Virus record (IMG/VR): IMGVR_UViG_3300042563_001949
Coordinates: 1 to 28,422 of that record
DNA length: 28,422 nucleotides
DNA from: a virus
Direction: 5' to 3' (one strand)
Part shown: piece after piece, positions 19,982 through 26,659 of the stretch
How the letters are laid out: each line of letters starts with the position of its first letter
Position numbering within the stretch: position 1 is the first letter of the stretch
Made by a program: the position numbers and the translations under genes
Notes under the pieces: model-generated
Seen by the model: only the letters and a program-made list of their open reading frames with translations
Told to the model about the DNA's origin: nothing
The model's database searches: none

Positions 19982-20426
19982 GACAGGAAAGGCTGGAATT
20001 GAAATGATTAAAACCTTTGAAGGATTTGTAGGAAAACCTTACAAATGTCCTGCAGGTATTCCTACAATAGGATACGGAGCTACATTTTATCCTAATGGTA
20101 AAAAAGTAACTATGGCAGATGCTGCTGTAACTGAAGAACAAGCAACTGAGTTATTGGCCAATATGCTTGTAAGTTTTGAAAAATATGTAGATAGCTACTG
20201 TGTAGATACAATTACACAGAATCAGTTTGATGCATTAGTATCATTTGCTTATAATCTAGGACCTTCAAACTTAAAAGTTTCTACTCTACTTAAGAAAGTA
20301 AATGCTAATCCAAATGATGAATTAATTAAATTAGAATTTATGAAGTGGGTTAAAGCAGGAGGTAAAACTTTAAAAGGTTTAGTAAGAAGAAGAGAAGCTG
20401 AAGCAAACTTATATTTTAAAAAATAA
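19968..20426 (+). CDS. GH24 phage lysozyme (endolysin), 152 aa
   Basis: Start chosen at the ATG at 19968 (MKITKTGKAGIEMIKTFEGF); an upstream TTG at 19908 would extend it inside the previous gene without signals. The catalytic motif is E-x8-C-x5-T: E in KTFEGF, C in KPYKCPAG, T in IPTIGYG. The Asp of T4 lysozyme is replaced by Cys, as in many GH24 endolysins. Further lysozyme signatures: QFDALVSFAYNLG and LKGLVRRREAEANLY. It hydrolyses the MurNAc-GlcNAc bond. No signal or SAR segment, so it needs a holin. Confidence 0.9.
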   Translation: MKITKTGKAGIEMIKTFEGFVGKPYKCPAGIPTIGYGATFYPNGKKVTMADAAVTEEQATELLANMLVSFEKYVDSYCVDTITQNQFDALVSFAYNLGPSNLKVSTLLKKVNANPNDELIKLEFMKWVKAGGKTLKGLVRRREAEANLYFKK

Positions 20427-20437
20427 ATAACATAAAA

Positions 20438-21232
20438 ATGGCACTAAAAAAAGGAGATAACAATGATACTGTTAAGAAGATTCAAGCAGTATTAGGTGTA
20501 GAACAAACAGGAAACTTTGGTCCTAAAACAGAAGCAGCTGTTATTGAGTTTCAGAAAAAACATGGATTAACTTCAGATGGAGTTGTAGGTCCTGTTACAT
20601 TAGCTAAACTAGGCATTACTGTAGATGTTAAACCAGCATTAGCAAGCAAGTATACTAAAGAACAAATTGAAACTGCTGTTAAAACAAAAGGTCATAAGTG
20701 GTTTGATGATAAAGATTTTGCATTAAATATTGTAGGAATAAGAAATTCTTCAACAGGTCAAAAAGTAAGTAATCTATTTGATGATAACATAACTCTTTCA
20801 TATAAAGAAGAAGGTGTTTGGAAATGTCATGTATGGTCAGCTACTACAGATCCAGGAACAAAAGGAGTTATGCAATATGGAAACAAAGCTGGTGTTGCTA
20901 GACTAGTTGAAGGACAATATATTAACTCTCATATCATGAGACTTCATTCAGGTAAGTATGAAGCATTAGGTCAAAACAAACCAGTAAAGGTTTACCGTGA
21001 TCCAAACAAGGATATGATATATGATGAGAAATCTATTCAAGAAGGATTGTTTGGTATTAACATTCATAAAGCTGGTGCAGATTCCACCTATGTAGAGAAC
21101 TGGTCAGAAGGATGTCAAGTATTTAAGAAGTCTGCAGATTTTGAAACATTTATGACTATATGCCGTAAAGCAAAAGAACTACATGGTAATAATTTTACCT
21201 ATACATTAATTGAATCAACAGATATTATATGA
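20438..21232 (+). CDS. Peptidoglycan-binding protein with YkuD-like catalytic domain, 264 aa
   Basis: Residues about 3-65 are a PG_binding_1 domain (NDTVKKIQAVLGVEQTGNFG, KTEAAVIEFQKKHGL, DGVVGPVTLAKLG). The C-terminal domain has INIHKAGAD ... WSEGCQVF, with the H-x2-G ... S-x-GC arrangement like the His and Cys of L,D-transpeptidase (YkuD) folds. It could be a second endolysin or a peptidoglycan-remodelling enzyme. The His-Cys pair is suggestive but not proof of activity. Its stop overlaps the start of the next small gene. Confidence 0.7.
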   Translation: MALKKGDNNDTVKKIQAVLGVEQTGNFGPKTEAAVIEFQKKHGLTSDGVVGPVTLAKLGITVDVKPALASKYTKEQIETAVKTKGHKWFDDKDFALNIVGIRNSSTGQKVSNLFDDNITLSYKEEGVWKCHVWSATTDPGTKGVMQYGNKAGVARLVEGQYINSHIMRLHSGKYEALGQNKPVKVYRDPNKDMIYDEKSIQEGLFGINIHKAGADSTYVENWSEGCQVFKKSADFETFMTICRKAKELHGNNFTYTLIESTDII

Positions 21233-21387
21233 AATTTAGAAACAGCTGGAGATCAGCAACAAAACAATGGGATAAGTTAATGATTAGACTAAGAGTCTCT
21301 TCATTAGATATTCTAACAGTAGAGATAGATATCTCTAGAGACTTTTATTTATTAACAGTAATGAACTTTACATTTAAAAACAGGTAA
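21229..21387 (+). CDS. Small hypothetical protein, 52 aa
   Basis: ATG at 21229 overlaps the preceding TGA stop (ATGA), ends TAA at 21385-21387, 2 nt before the next gene. The product starts MKFRNSWRSATKQWDKLMIR, has a basic amphipathic N-terminal helix, then strands (LDILTVEIDISRDFYLLTVM). The overlap and tight spacing make it likely translated. No family recognised. Confidence 0.55.
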   Translation: MKFRNSWRSATKQWDKLMIRLRVSSLDILTVEIDISRDFYLLTVMNFTFKNR

Positions 21388-21389
21388 TC

Positions 21390-21680
21390 ATGATAGATGA
21401 CAAAAATCAGATCATTAGATCTTCAAGAAGTTATGCAGTAGGTGGTGCTTCAGATGATTCATGCATGGAAGAATATGTAGCAGCCGATGGTAAAAGAAGA
21501 AAAAGAAGAAGAAGTGGTTGTGGAAAAGTAACTAGATCTAGATCATCTTCTGGAAGTAACAATGGTGGTGGTGCATTAAGTGCACTGTTAGGTATTGGTG
21601 CTGGTGTTGCTGGAGGACTTGGTATTAAAAAAATGTTGAAAAAAGAAAAAATGGGTGGAACAACCAAAAAGAAAAAATAA
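21390..21680 (+). CDS. Arg/Lys-rich protein with Gly-rich hydrophobic segment, 96 aa
   Basis: Contains an acidic/Cys start (SDDSCMEEYV-like: ASDDSCMEEYV), a strongly basic core (GKRRKRRRSGCGKVTRSRSS), a Gly/Ala hydrophobic stretch (LSALLGIGAGVAGGLGI) and a Lys-rich tail. It resembles a nucleic-acid-binding or membrane-active small virion protein. Two Cys are about 25 residues apart. Last gene before a terminator. Function unknown. Confidence 0.6.
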   Translation: MIDDKNQIIRSSRSYAVGGASDDSCMEEYVAADGKRRKRRRSGCGKVTRSRSSSGSNNGGGALSALLGIGAGVAGGLGIKKMLKKEKMGGTTKKKK

Positions 21681-21700
21681 TTAAACCATAGAACACATAG

Positions 21701-21735
21701 AAATCCAGGTAAGTTAAGTTATCTGGATTTTTTTT
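21701..21735 (+). terminator. Rho-independent terminator
   Basis: Stem AAATCCAG/CTGGATTT (21701-21708 with 21723-21730) followed by TTTTT. It ends the fibre and lysis region. Confidence 0.9.
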
Positions 21736-21766
21736 GTTTAAATATTTTTTATTTAAACATTTTTAG

Positions 21767-21774
21767 TATATTTG
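21767..21774 (+). promoter_or_regulatory. Candidate Bacteroidota-type -7 element for the packaging block
   Basis: TATATTTG fits TAnnTTTG, 26 nt upstream of the ATG at 21801, just after the terminator. Confidence 0.55.
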
Positions 21775-21800
21775 TCTAAACCTATATAAATTAATGTCTT

Positions 21801-22082
21801 ATGGAAAATGTAAACCAACAACCTGAACAAGAGTTAACTGCTGAACAACTTGCTGAGCAAAAAGAAAATATGCTTAGATTTTACACAGAATCTCTACCTT
21901 ATTTAAATGCACAATTAGTGTATGAAGAACTTTTAGTAAAGATTGATGAAGCAAGATTTAAAAGATCTAGTATTCAATATCAATTTGCAATGATGATGAA
22001 TCCTCCACAAGAAGAAGCAGTAGATTCAGATGATGATATAAATGCAACTCCTCCAGTAGAAAGAAAACTTAAAAGAAATTAA
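21801..22082 (+). CDS. Hypothetical helical protein of packaging block, 93 aa
   Basis: Acidic, mostly helical; a Glu/Gln-rich start (PEQELTAEQLAEQKENMLRF) and a central coiled-coil-like stretch (QLVYEELLVKIDEARFKRSS). The C-terminal 30 residues look disordered (EEAVDSDDDINATPP). First gene of the packaging operon. I recall small coiled-coil proteins at this position in related phages but cannot name a function. Three bases separate it from the next ATG. Confidence 0.65.
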   Translation: MENVNQQPEQELTAEQLAEQKENMLRFYTESLPYLNAQLVYEELLVKIDEARFKRSSIQYQFAMMMNPPQEEAVDSDDDINATPPVERKLKRN

Positions 22083-22084
22083 TC

Positions 22085-22462
22085 ATGGCCTTGGTAAATC
22101 AAGTACAGAAAAGAGTAAGAATGTCAAAGTGGAATGTTGTTAAATTCCAAATACTTACACATTGTTATATAAAAAGAATACTATTAAGTGATTCAGATCT
22201 TAATTGCTTGACCTTACTATGCTTTAATGAACCTATTGAATTAACTAGTTTTTGTTATGATGCATCTTCAGAAGAAGATCCTATTTTTAAATCTCCGCAA
22301 ACAGTAAGAAACTGTATTAATAAAGCTGAGAAAAATAACTTAGTAATTAAAGATGCAACAAATAAAAAACTTATTAAAGTAAATCCTGAATTAAAAATAC
22401 AAACTGAAGGAACTATATTATTAGATTTTAAATTTTTAGGAGATGAACCCAAAAAAAGTTAA
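22085..22462 (+). CDS. Winged-helix-like hypothetical protein, 125 aa
   Basis: N-terminal basic segment (VQKRVRMSKWNVVKFQ) followed by helices and SPQTVRNCINKAEKNNLVIK, a recognition-helix-and-wing pattern of a winged helix, then KKLIKVNPELKIQTEG. It may bind DNA, for example in packaging or regulation. The downstream IHF-like gene starts inside its 3' end by 20 nt, indicating coupling. Not assigned to a family. Confidence 0.6.
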   Translation: MALVNQVQKRVRMSKWNVVKFQILTHCYIKRILLSDSDLNCLTLLCFNEPIELTSFCYDASSEEDPIFKSPQTVRNCINKAEKNNLVIKDATNKKLIKVNPELKIQTEGTILLDFKFLGDEPKKS

Positions 22463-22835
22463 AGTACTATATAATATAGTTTCTGAAGATTTAAATATTA
22501 AAACTGAATTAGTTGAGGATTTAATAGAATTTTATTATAAAGAAGTAAGAAGTCTACTTTCTAATTTAAAAAGCCCAAGAATTAATGTAGATGGTTTAGG
22601 ACAATTTGTAGTAAAACCTGGTGTAGTTATAAAATCAATAGAACATATTGATAGAGTAATTAGTAATCATGATACATCCACATTTAAAGCATACCATAAT
22701 TTAAAAGGTGTGGAACAAAAATTAGAACAACTAAATAAACTTAAAGTAAAACTTAAAGAAGACGCAGATAAGAAGTCACAATTTTTTAAAAATAAAAATA
22801 ATGAAAAATCTACTAAAACTGATTTGGAAGAATAA
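22443..22835 (+). CDS. IHF/HU-like DNA-bending protein, 130 aa
   Basis: Residues about 14-60 fit the N-terminal helices and first strand of the HU/IHF fold (LVEDLIEFYYKEVRSLLSNL, then INVDGLGQFVVKPG, compare v-l-p-GfGtF-x-v). After the fold a charged C-terminal extension (KLEQLNKLKVKLKEDADKK) takes the protein beyond the usual 90 residues. An IHF-like gene next to the terminase is a hallmark of crAss-like phages. It probably bends DNA at the packaging or control sites. It overlaps the next gene by 35 nt. Confidence 0.8.
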   Translation: MNPKKVKVLYNIVSEDLNIKTELVEDLIEFYYKEVRSLLSNLKSPRINVDGLGQFVVKPGVVIKSIEHIDRVISNHDTSTFKAYHNLKGVEQKLEQLNKLKVKLKEDADKKSQFFKNKNNEKSTKTDLEE

Positions 22836-23103
22836 ATCTCAGATAATGGAAGGTATTAAAAATGCAGTAGTTAGAGATGAATTTGTTGAAGATGTTGCAA
22901 GATTAAGACATGAAGTATGTGATGGCTGTGAATTAAAAGGAAAAAAATGTGCAGTAAAAGGTACAGCTCCTTGCTGTAATGAGTGTGGTTGTTCACTAGC
23001 ATTTAAGACTAGATCACTTTCATCTGAATGTCCACATCCTGATGGTCCTAAATGGAAAGCAATATTAACAGAAGAAGAAGAAGATAAACTAGATGAGTTA
23101 TGA
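22801..23103 (+). CDS. Zinc-binding Cys-rich protein, 100 aa
   Basis: Residues about 37-75 have HEVCDGCELKGKKCAVKG then CCNECGCSLAFKTRS and CPHP: C-x2-C, C, C-C-x2-C-x-C and a C-x-H pair, enough for two zinc sites. The N-terminal part is helical and basic. Similar Cys-cluster proteins occur in phages of this group next to TerL, in my recollection. Likely a DNA- or protein-binding structural element. Its stop overlaps the nuclease start (TGAGT/ATGAG). Confidence 0.75.
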   Translation: MKNLLKLIWKNKSQIMEGIKNAVVRDEFVEDVARLRHEVCDGCELKGKKCAVKGTAPCCNECGCSLAFKTRSLSSECPHPDGPKWKAILTEEEEDKLDEL

Positions 23104-23927
23104 GTATAGTATTTAAATCAGAAGATCATTCTTATAAAAGTTTAAATGATGATAATATTACTTGGACAAGTGTAACAACTTTAGTATCAAATTTTAAAAA
23201 ATCTTTTGACTCAAAAGCAGTTGCAGAAAAAGTCTCAAAAAATAAAAAATCTAAATGGTATGGTATAGAGCCAAAGGCTGTGCAAGCTATATGGAATGCA
23301 GAGTCTGATAGAGCAATGACTCTTGGTACATTTTATCATAACCAAAGAGAAGCTGACTTATGTTCTTTTGCTTCTATGGAAAGAGAAGGAATGGTTATAC
23401 CGGTATTTCCACCATCTGGAGAAAACAATGGAATTAGAAATGCTCCTTCACAAAAGTTAGATCCAGGAGTATATCCAGAACATATGGTTTATCTTAAGTC
23501 TGCAGGTATATGTGGTCAATCAGATTTTGTTGAAGTAATAAATGATAAAATAAACATCATAGATTATAAGACTAATAAAGAGATTAAAACTGAGTCATAT
23601 AAAAACTGGGAAGGCATATCAGATAAAATGAGCCCTCCTATATCTTCATTAGATGATTGTAACTTTAGTCACTATGCATTACAGTTAAGTATTTACATGT
23701 ATATTATACTTAAACACAACCCTAAGTTAAAACCTGGGTATATGCATATACATCATATTTTATTTGAAGAAGATGGTAAAGATGAATATGGTTATCCTAT
23801 TACAAGTTATAATAGTAATGGTGATCCAATAGTAAAAGAAGTAGTAGTATTAAAAGTGCCCTATCTATATGATGAGGTTATAGCAATTATTAACTATATT
23901 AAAGATAATCCAATTAAAAAGAAATAA
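23100..23927 (+). CDS. PD-(D/E)XK (RecB/Cas4-type) nuclease, 275 aa
   Basis: Motifs of the RecB-type nuclease core are visible: GTFYHNQREAD near residue 76-86 (motif with His), GQSDFVEVIND at about 139-149 (catalytic D142) and NIIDYKTNKEI at about 152-162 (D155, K157), followed by a Tyr-rich helix (YALQLSIYMYIILK) that fits motif QxxxY. It cuts DNA in a metal-dependent way. Placed next to terminase, it may process DNA ends for packaging or recombination. A four-Cys iron-sulphur site as in Cas4 is not visible. Confidence 0.85.
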   Translation: MSIVFKSEDHSYKSLNDDNITWTSVTTLVSNFKKSFDSKAVAEKVSKNKKSKWYGIEPKAVQAIWNAESDRAMTLGTFYHNQREADLCSFASMEREGMVIPVFPPSGENNGIRNAPSQKLDPGVYPEHMVYLKSAGICGQSDFVEVINDKINIIDYKTNKEIKTESYKNWEGISDKMSPPISSLDDCNFSHYALQLSIYMYIILKHNPKLKPGYMHIHHILFEEDGKDEYGYPITSYNSNGDPIVKEVVVLKVPYLYDEVIAIINYIKDNPIKKK

Positions 23928-23928
23928 T

Positions 23929-24444
23929 ATGTTTGTAAGACTATTTGATGTACAAAACGGTATTGTAGTACCTACAGAACATTGCTATACACTAAAGGCT
24001 TTAAAAGATATAATGGATAACTATCCTGATAACTATTTAAAGATATACTTGTATTTATTCTACATGACCTGTCCTAATCCAGATATGAATCCTTTCTTTT
24101 ATACACCGGATATGGATAAAGAATATTTAATTATGAAAGAACTAGATGGAGACTTCTCATTAGAAGATGATGATATACACACTGCATTAGAATTTTGTAA
24201 AAGAATGTATGAGACACCAACATCTAGAGCATATAAAGGTATTGCATCTATGTTAGATAGATTAGGAAGATATATGGAGAATACTGCCATTACAGATGGT
24301 AGAGATGGTAACATTAATTCTATAGTAGCTGCCGCTAAAAACTTTGACCAGATTAGAGCCTCATTTAAAGGAGTGTATAAAGATCTACAAGAAGAACAAC
24401 AAAGTAAAGTTAGAGGCGGTCAAGGTCTTGCATATGACAGTTAA
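23929..24444 (+). CDS. Hypothetical protein upstream of TerL, candidate small terminase, 171 aa
   Basis: Mostly helical, starting MFVRLFDVQNGIVVPTEHCY. Segments KALKDIMDNYPDNYLKIYLY and AYKGIASMLDRLGRYMENTA are helical, the C-terminus basic and Gln-rich (QEEQQSKVRGGQ). It sits 2 nt from TerL. Position and size fit a small terminase subunit or packaging accessory, but no HTH is evident, so this is positional inference. Confidence 0.6.
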   Translation: MFVRLFDVQNGIVVPTEHCYTLKALKDIMDNYPDNYLKIYLYLFYMTCPNPDMNPFFYTPDMDKEYLIMKELDGDFSLEDDDIHTALEFCKRMYETPTSRAYKGIASMLDRLGRYMENTAITDGRDGNINSIVAAAKNFDQIRASFKGVYKDLQEEQQSKVRGGQGLAYDS

Positions 24445-24446
24445 TT

Positions 24447-26654
24447 ATGGATGATATTTATAAAGATATTCCTACATGGGATAATGGTACATGGACAACA
24501 ACATCTTTTGATTCAAGAGATGACTGGAGAGACTTTTTATTTTCCATATTTAGAGAACCTGGTAAATATGAATTCAATGAGGTAACCAATGAAATATTTA
24601 TTGCTGAGTCTAGAAAGTTTAGAGAAACTAAAGTATACTGCACTGCACCATTTAAATCTAAAGACTTTGTTAATTACTGGGATGATCAGAAGAATAAATG
24701 CAGGCTAGGAGTATTAATTAAATCAGATAATAAAACATGGTATCTTACTAGAGATTATTATATGTGGCTAAACTTCTTACCTATCTTTGATAAGGAACAA
24801 CAAAAGTTTGACTTTGCTCAGATAAGAGATGCACAATATCATATGGCCTTATATGAAGTGCTTGCAGAGTTATTTTATTTACATGCTGCTATACTAAAGA
24901 AAAGACAGATTGCATCTAGTTATTTTCATGCAGGTAAATTAATTAATCAGTTATGGTTTGAGGCCGGAGTCACACTTAAAATGGGAGCCAGTCTTAAAGA
25001 TTACATTAATGAGAAAGGTACATGGAAATTCTTAAATGAATATGCTGCATTCTTAAATGAACACACTGCTTGGTACAGACCTATGTCTCCAGATAAAGTA
25101 ATGATGTGGCAACAAAAGATTGAAGTAAGAAAAGGAGATAGAAAAGCTGAAGTAGGACTAAAAGGAACACTGCAAGGAATGTCTTTTGATAAAGATCCAA
25201 CAAATGGAGTAGGGGGACCAGTTAAATACTTCTTTCATGAGGAAGCAGGTATTGCTCCTAAGATGAATACAACATTTGGATATATTAAACCTGCACTAAA
25301 ATCAGGTATGATTACTACAGGATTATTTATAGCAGCAGGATCAGTAGGTGATTTAGATCAATGTGAACCATTAAAGAAAATGATTCTAGATCCAGAAGCT
25401 AATGATATATTTTCTGTAGAGACAAATTTATTAGATGAGAATGGTACTTTAGGTAAGTCAGGTTTATTTATACCTGAGCAGTGGTCAATGCCACCTTACA
25501 TAGATGACTATGGTAATTCACTTGTAGAAGAAGCATTACAAGCATTAGATGATTATTTTGAGAAGATAAAGAAATCTATGGATCCTGAAGATTATCAGTT
25601 GGAAATATCTCAGCACCCTAGAAATATAGCAGAAGCATTTAAACATAGAAAAGTATCTAAGTTTCCATCACATCTTGTTACTGCACAGATAAGAAGAATA
25701 GAAGATAAAGAATATGCATATGAGTACTTGGATATATCTAGAGATGATACAGGAAAAGTAAAAGTTAAGGATAGTAATAAGTTACCAATATCTGAATTTC
25801 CAATAAGTAAAAAAACTATAGATAAAACTGGTTGTTTAGTAGTATGGGAAAGACCTGTAAAAGATCCAGGATATGGTCAGTACTATGCATCTATTGACCC
25901 TGTAGCAGAAGGAAAGACAACTACTTCAGATTCATTATGTTCTATCTATGTTATGAAGGCTCCTGTAGAAGTAACTAAAGTTACTAATGGTGAAACAGAA
26001 ACATATATAGAACAAGATAAAATAGTAGCTGCTTGGTGTGGAAGGTTTGATGATATCAAGCAAACACATGAAAGATTAGAAATGATTATAGAATGGTATA
26101 ATGCTCAGACTGTAATTGAGAATAATATATCTTTATTCATTCTATACATGATATCTAGAAAAAGACAAAGATATCTAGTTCCTAAAAATCAGATAATGTT
26201 CTTAAAAGACTTAGGTGCAAATGCTAACGTCTTCCAGGAGTATGGTTGGAGAAATACAGGAGTACTGTTTAAGCATCATTTACTAAGTTATGTCATAGAA
26301 TATTGTAAAGAAGAATTAGATACAGTAACTAAGCCAGATGGAAGTATTGTAAAAACTACATATGGTGTAGAAAGAATACCTGATATAATGTTACTTAAAG
26401 AAATGCACGCATATACAGATGGACTGAATGTGGATAGACTTGTTGCATTTTCTGCAATGGTTGCATTTATGAGAATACAACAAGCAAATGTAGGTTATAC
26501 TAAAAGAGTTATAATGGATGATGCAAGCAAAAACTTGCAAAAGTCAGAAAATTTGTTTAAATTAAATAGCAGTCCTTTCCGTCATATAGGAAGGAGAGGA
26601 ACTAAAAGTAATGGTCAATATATAAAAAGATCAGCATTTAAAAATATTAAATAG
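24447..26654 (+). CDS. terL: Terminase large subunit (TerL), 735 aa
   Basis: Crassvirales-type TerL. A degenerate Walker A lies at about residues 150-160 (LKKRQIASSYF; R-Q-I-x-x-S rather than GKS/T), a Walker B-like strand at about 260-267 (VKYFFHEEAG). The nuclease domain has D484 in YYASIDPVAEG, E558 in TVIENNISL and a late acidic site in the C-terminal region (YTDGLNVDRLVAFSAMV). It is longer than typical TerL (about 450-600 aa), with extra sequence before the ATPase and between the domains. It pumps DNA into the capsid through the portal and cuts concatemers. TAG stop. Confidence 0.9.
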   Translation: MDDIYKDIPTWDNGTWTTTSFDSRDDWRDFLFSIFREPGKYEFNEVTNEIFIAESRKFRETKVYCTAPFKSKDFVNYWDDQKNKCRLGVLIKSDNKTWYLTRDYYMWLNFLPIFDKEQQKFDFAQIRDAQYHMALYEVLAELFYLHAAILKKRQIASSYFHAGKLINQLWFEAGVTLKMGASLKDYINEKGTWKFLNEYAAFLNEHTAWYRPMSPDKVMMWQQKIEVRKGDRKAEVGLKGTLQGMSFDKDPTNGVGGPVKYFFHEEAGIAPKMNTTFGYIKPALKSGMITTGLFIAAGSVGDLDQCEPLKKMILDPEANDIFSVETNLLDENGTLGKSGLFIPEQWSMPPYIDDYGNSLVEEALQALDDYFEKIKKSMDPEDYQLEISQHPRNIAEAFKHRKVSKFPSHLVTAQIRRIEDKEYAYEYLDISRDDTGKVKVKDSNKLPISEFPISKKTIDKTGCLVVWERPVKDPGYGQYYASIDPVAEGKTTTSDSLCSIYVMKAPVEVTKVTNGETETYIEQDKIVAAWCGRFDDIKQTHERLEMIIEWYNAQTVIENNISLFILYMISRKRQRYLVPKNQIMFLKDLGANANVFQEYGWRNTGVLFKHHLLSYVIEYCKEELDTVTKPDGSIVKTTYGVERIPDIMLLKEMHAYTDGLNVDRLVAFSAMVAFMRIQQANVGYTKRVIMDDASKNLQKSENLFKLNSSPFRHIGRRGTKSNGQYIKRSAFKNIK

Positions 26655-26659
26655 AAACT

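Noticed and set aside
1841-26654. Stop-codon recoding as in some crAss-like phages
   Set aside because: TAG ends several genes (for example at 1841, 2620, 3194, 26654), and TAA and TGA end others. I saw no frame that needs readthrough.
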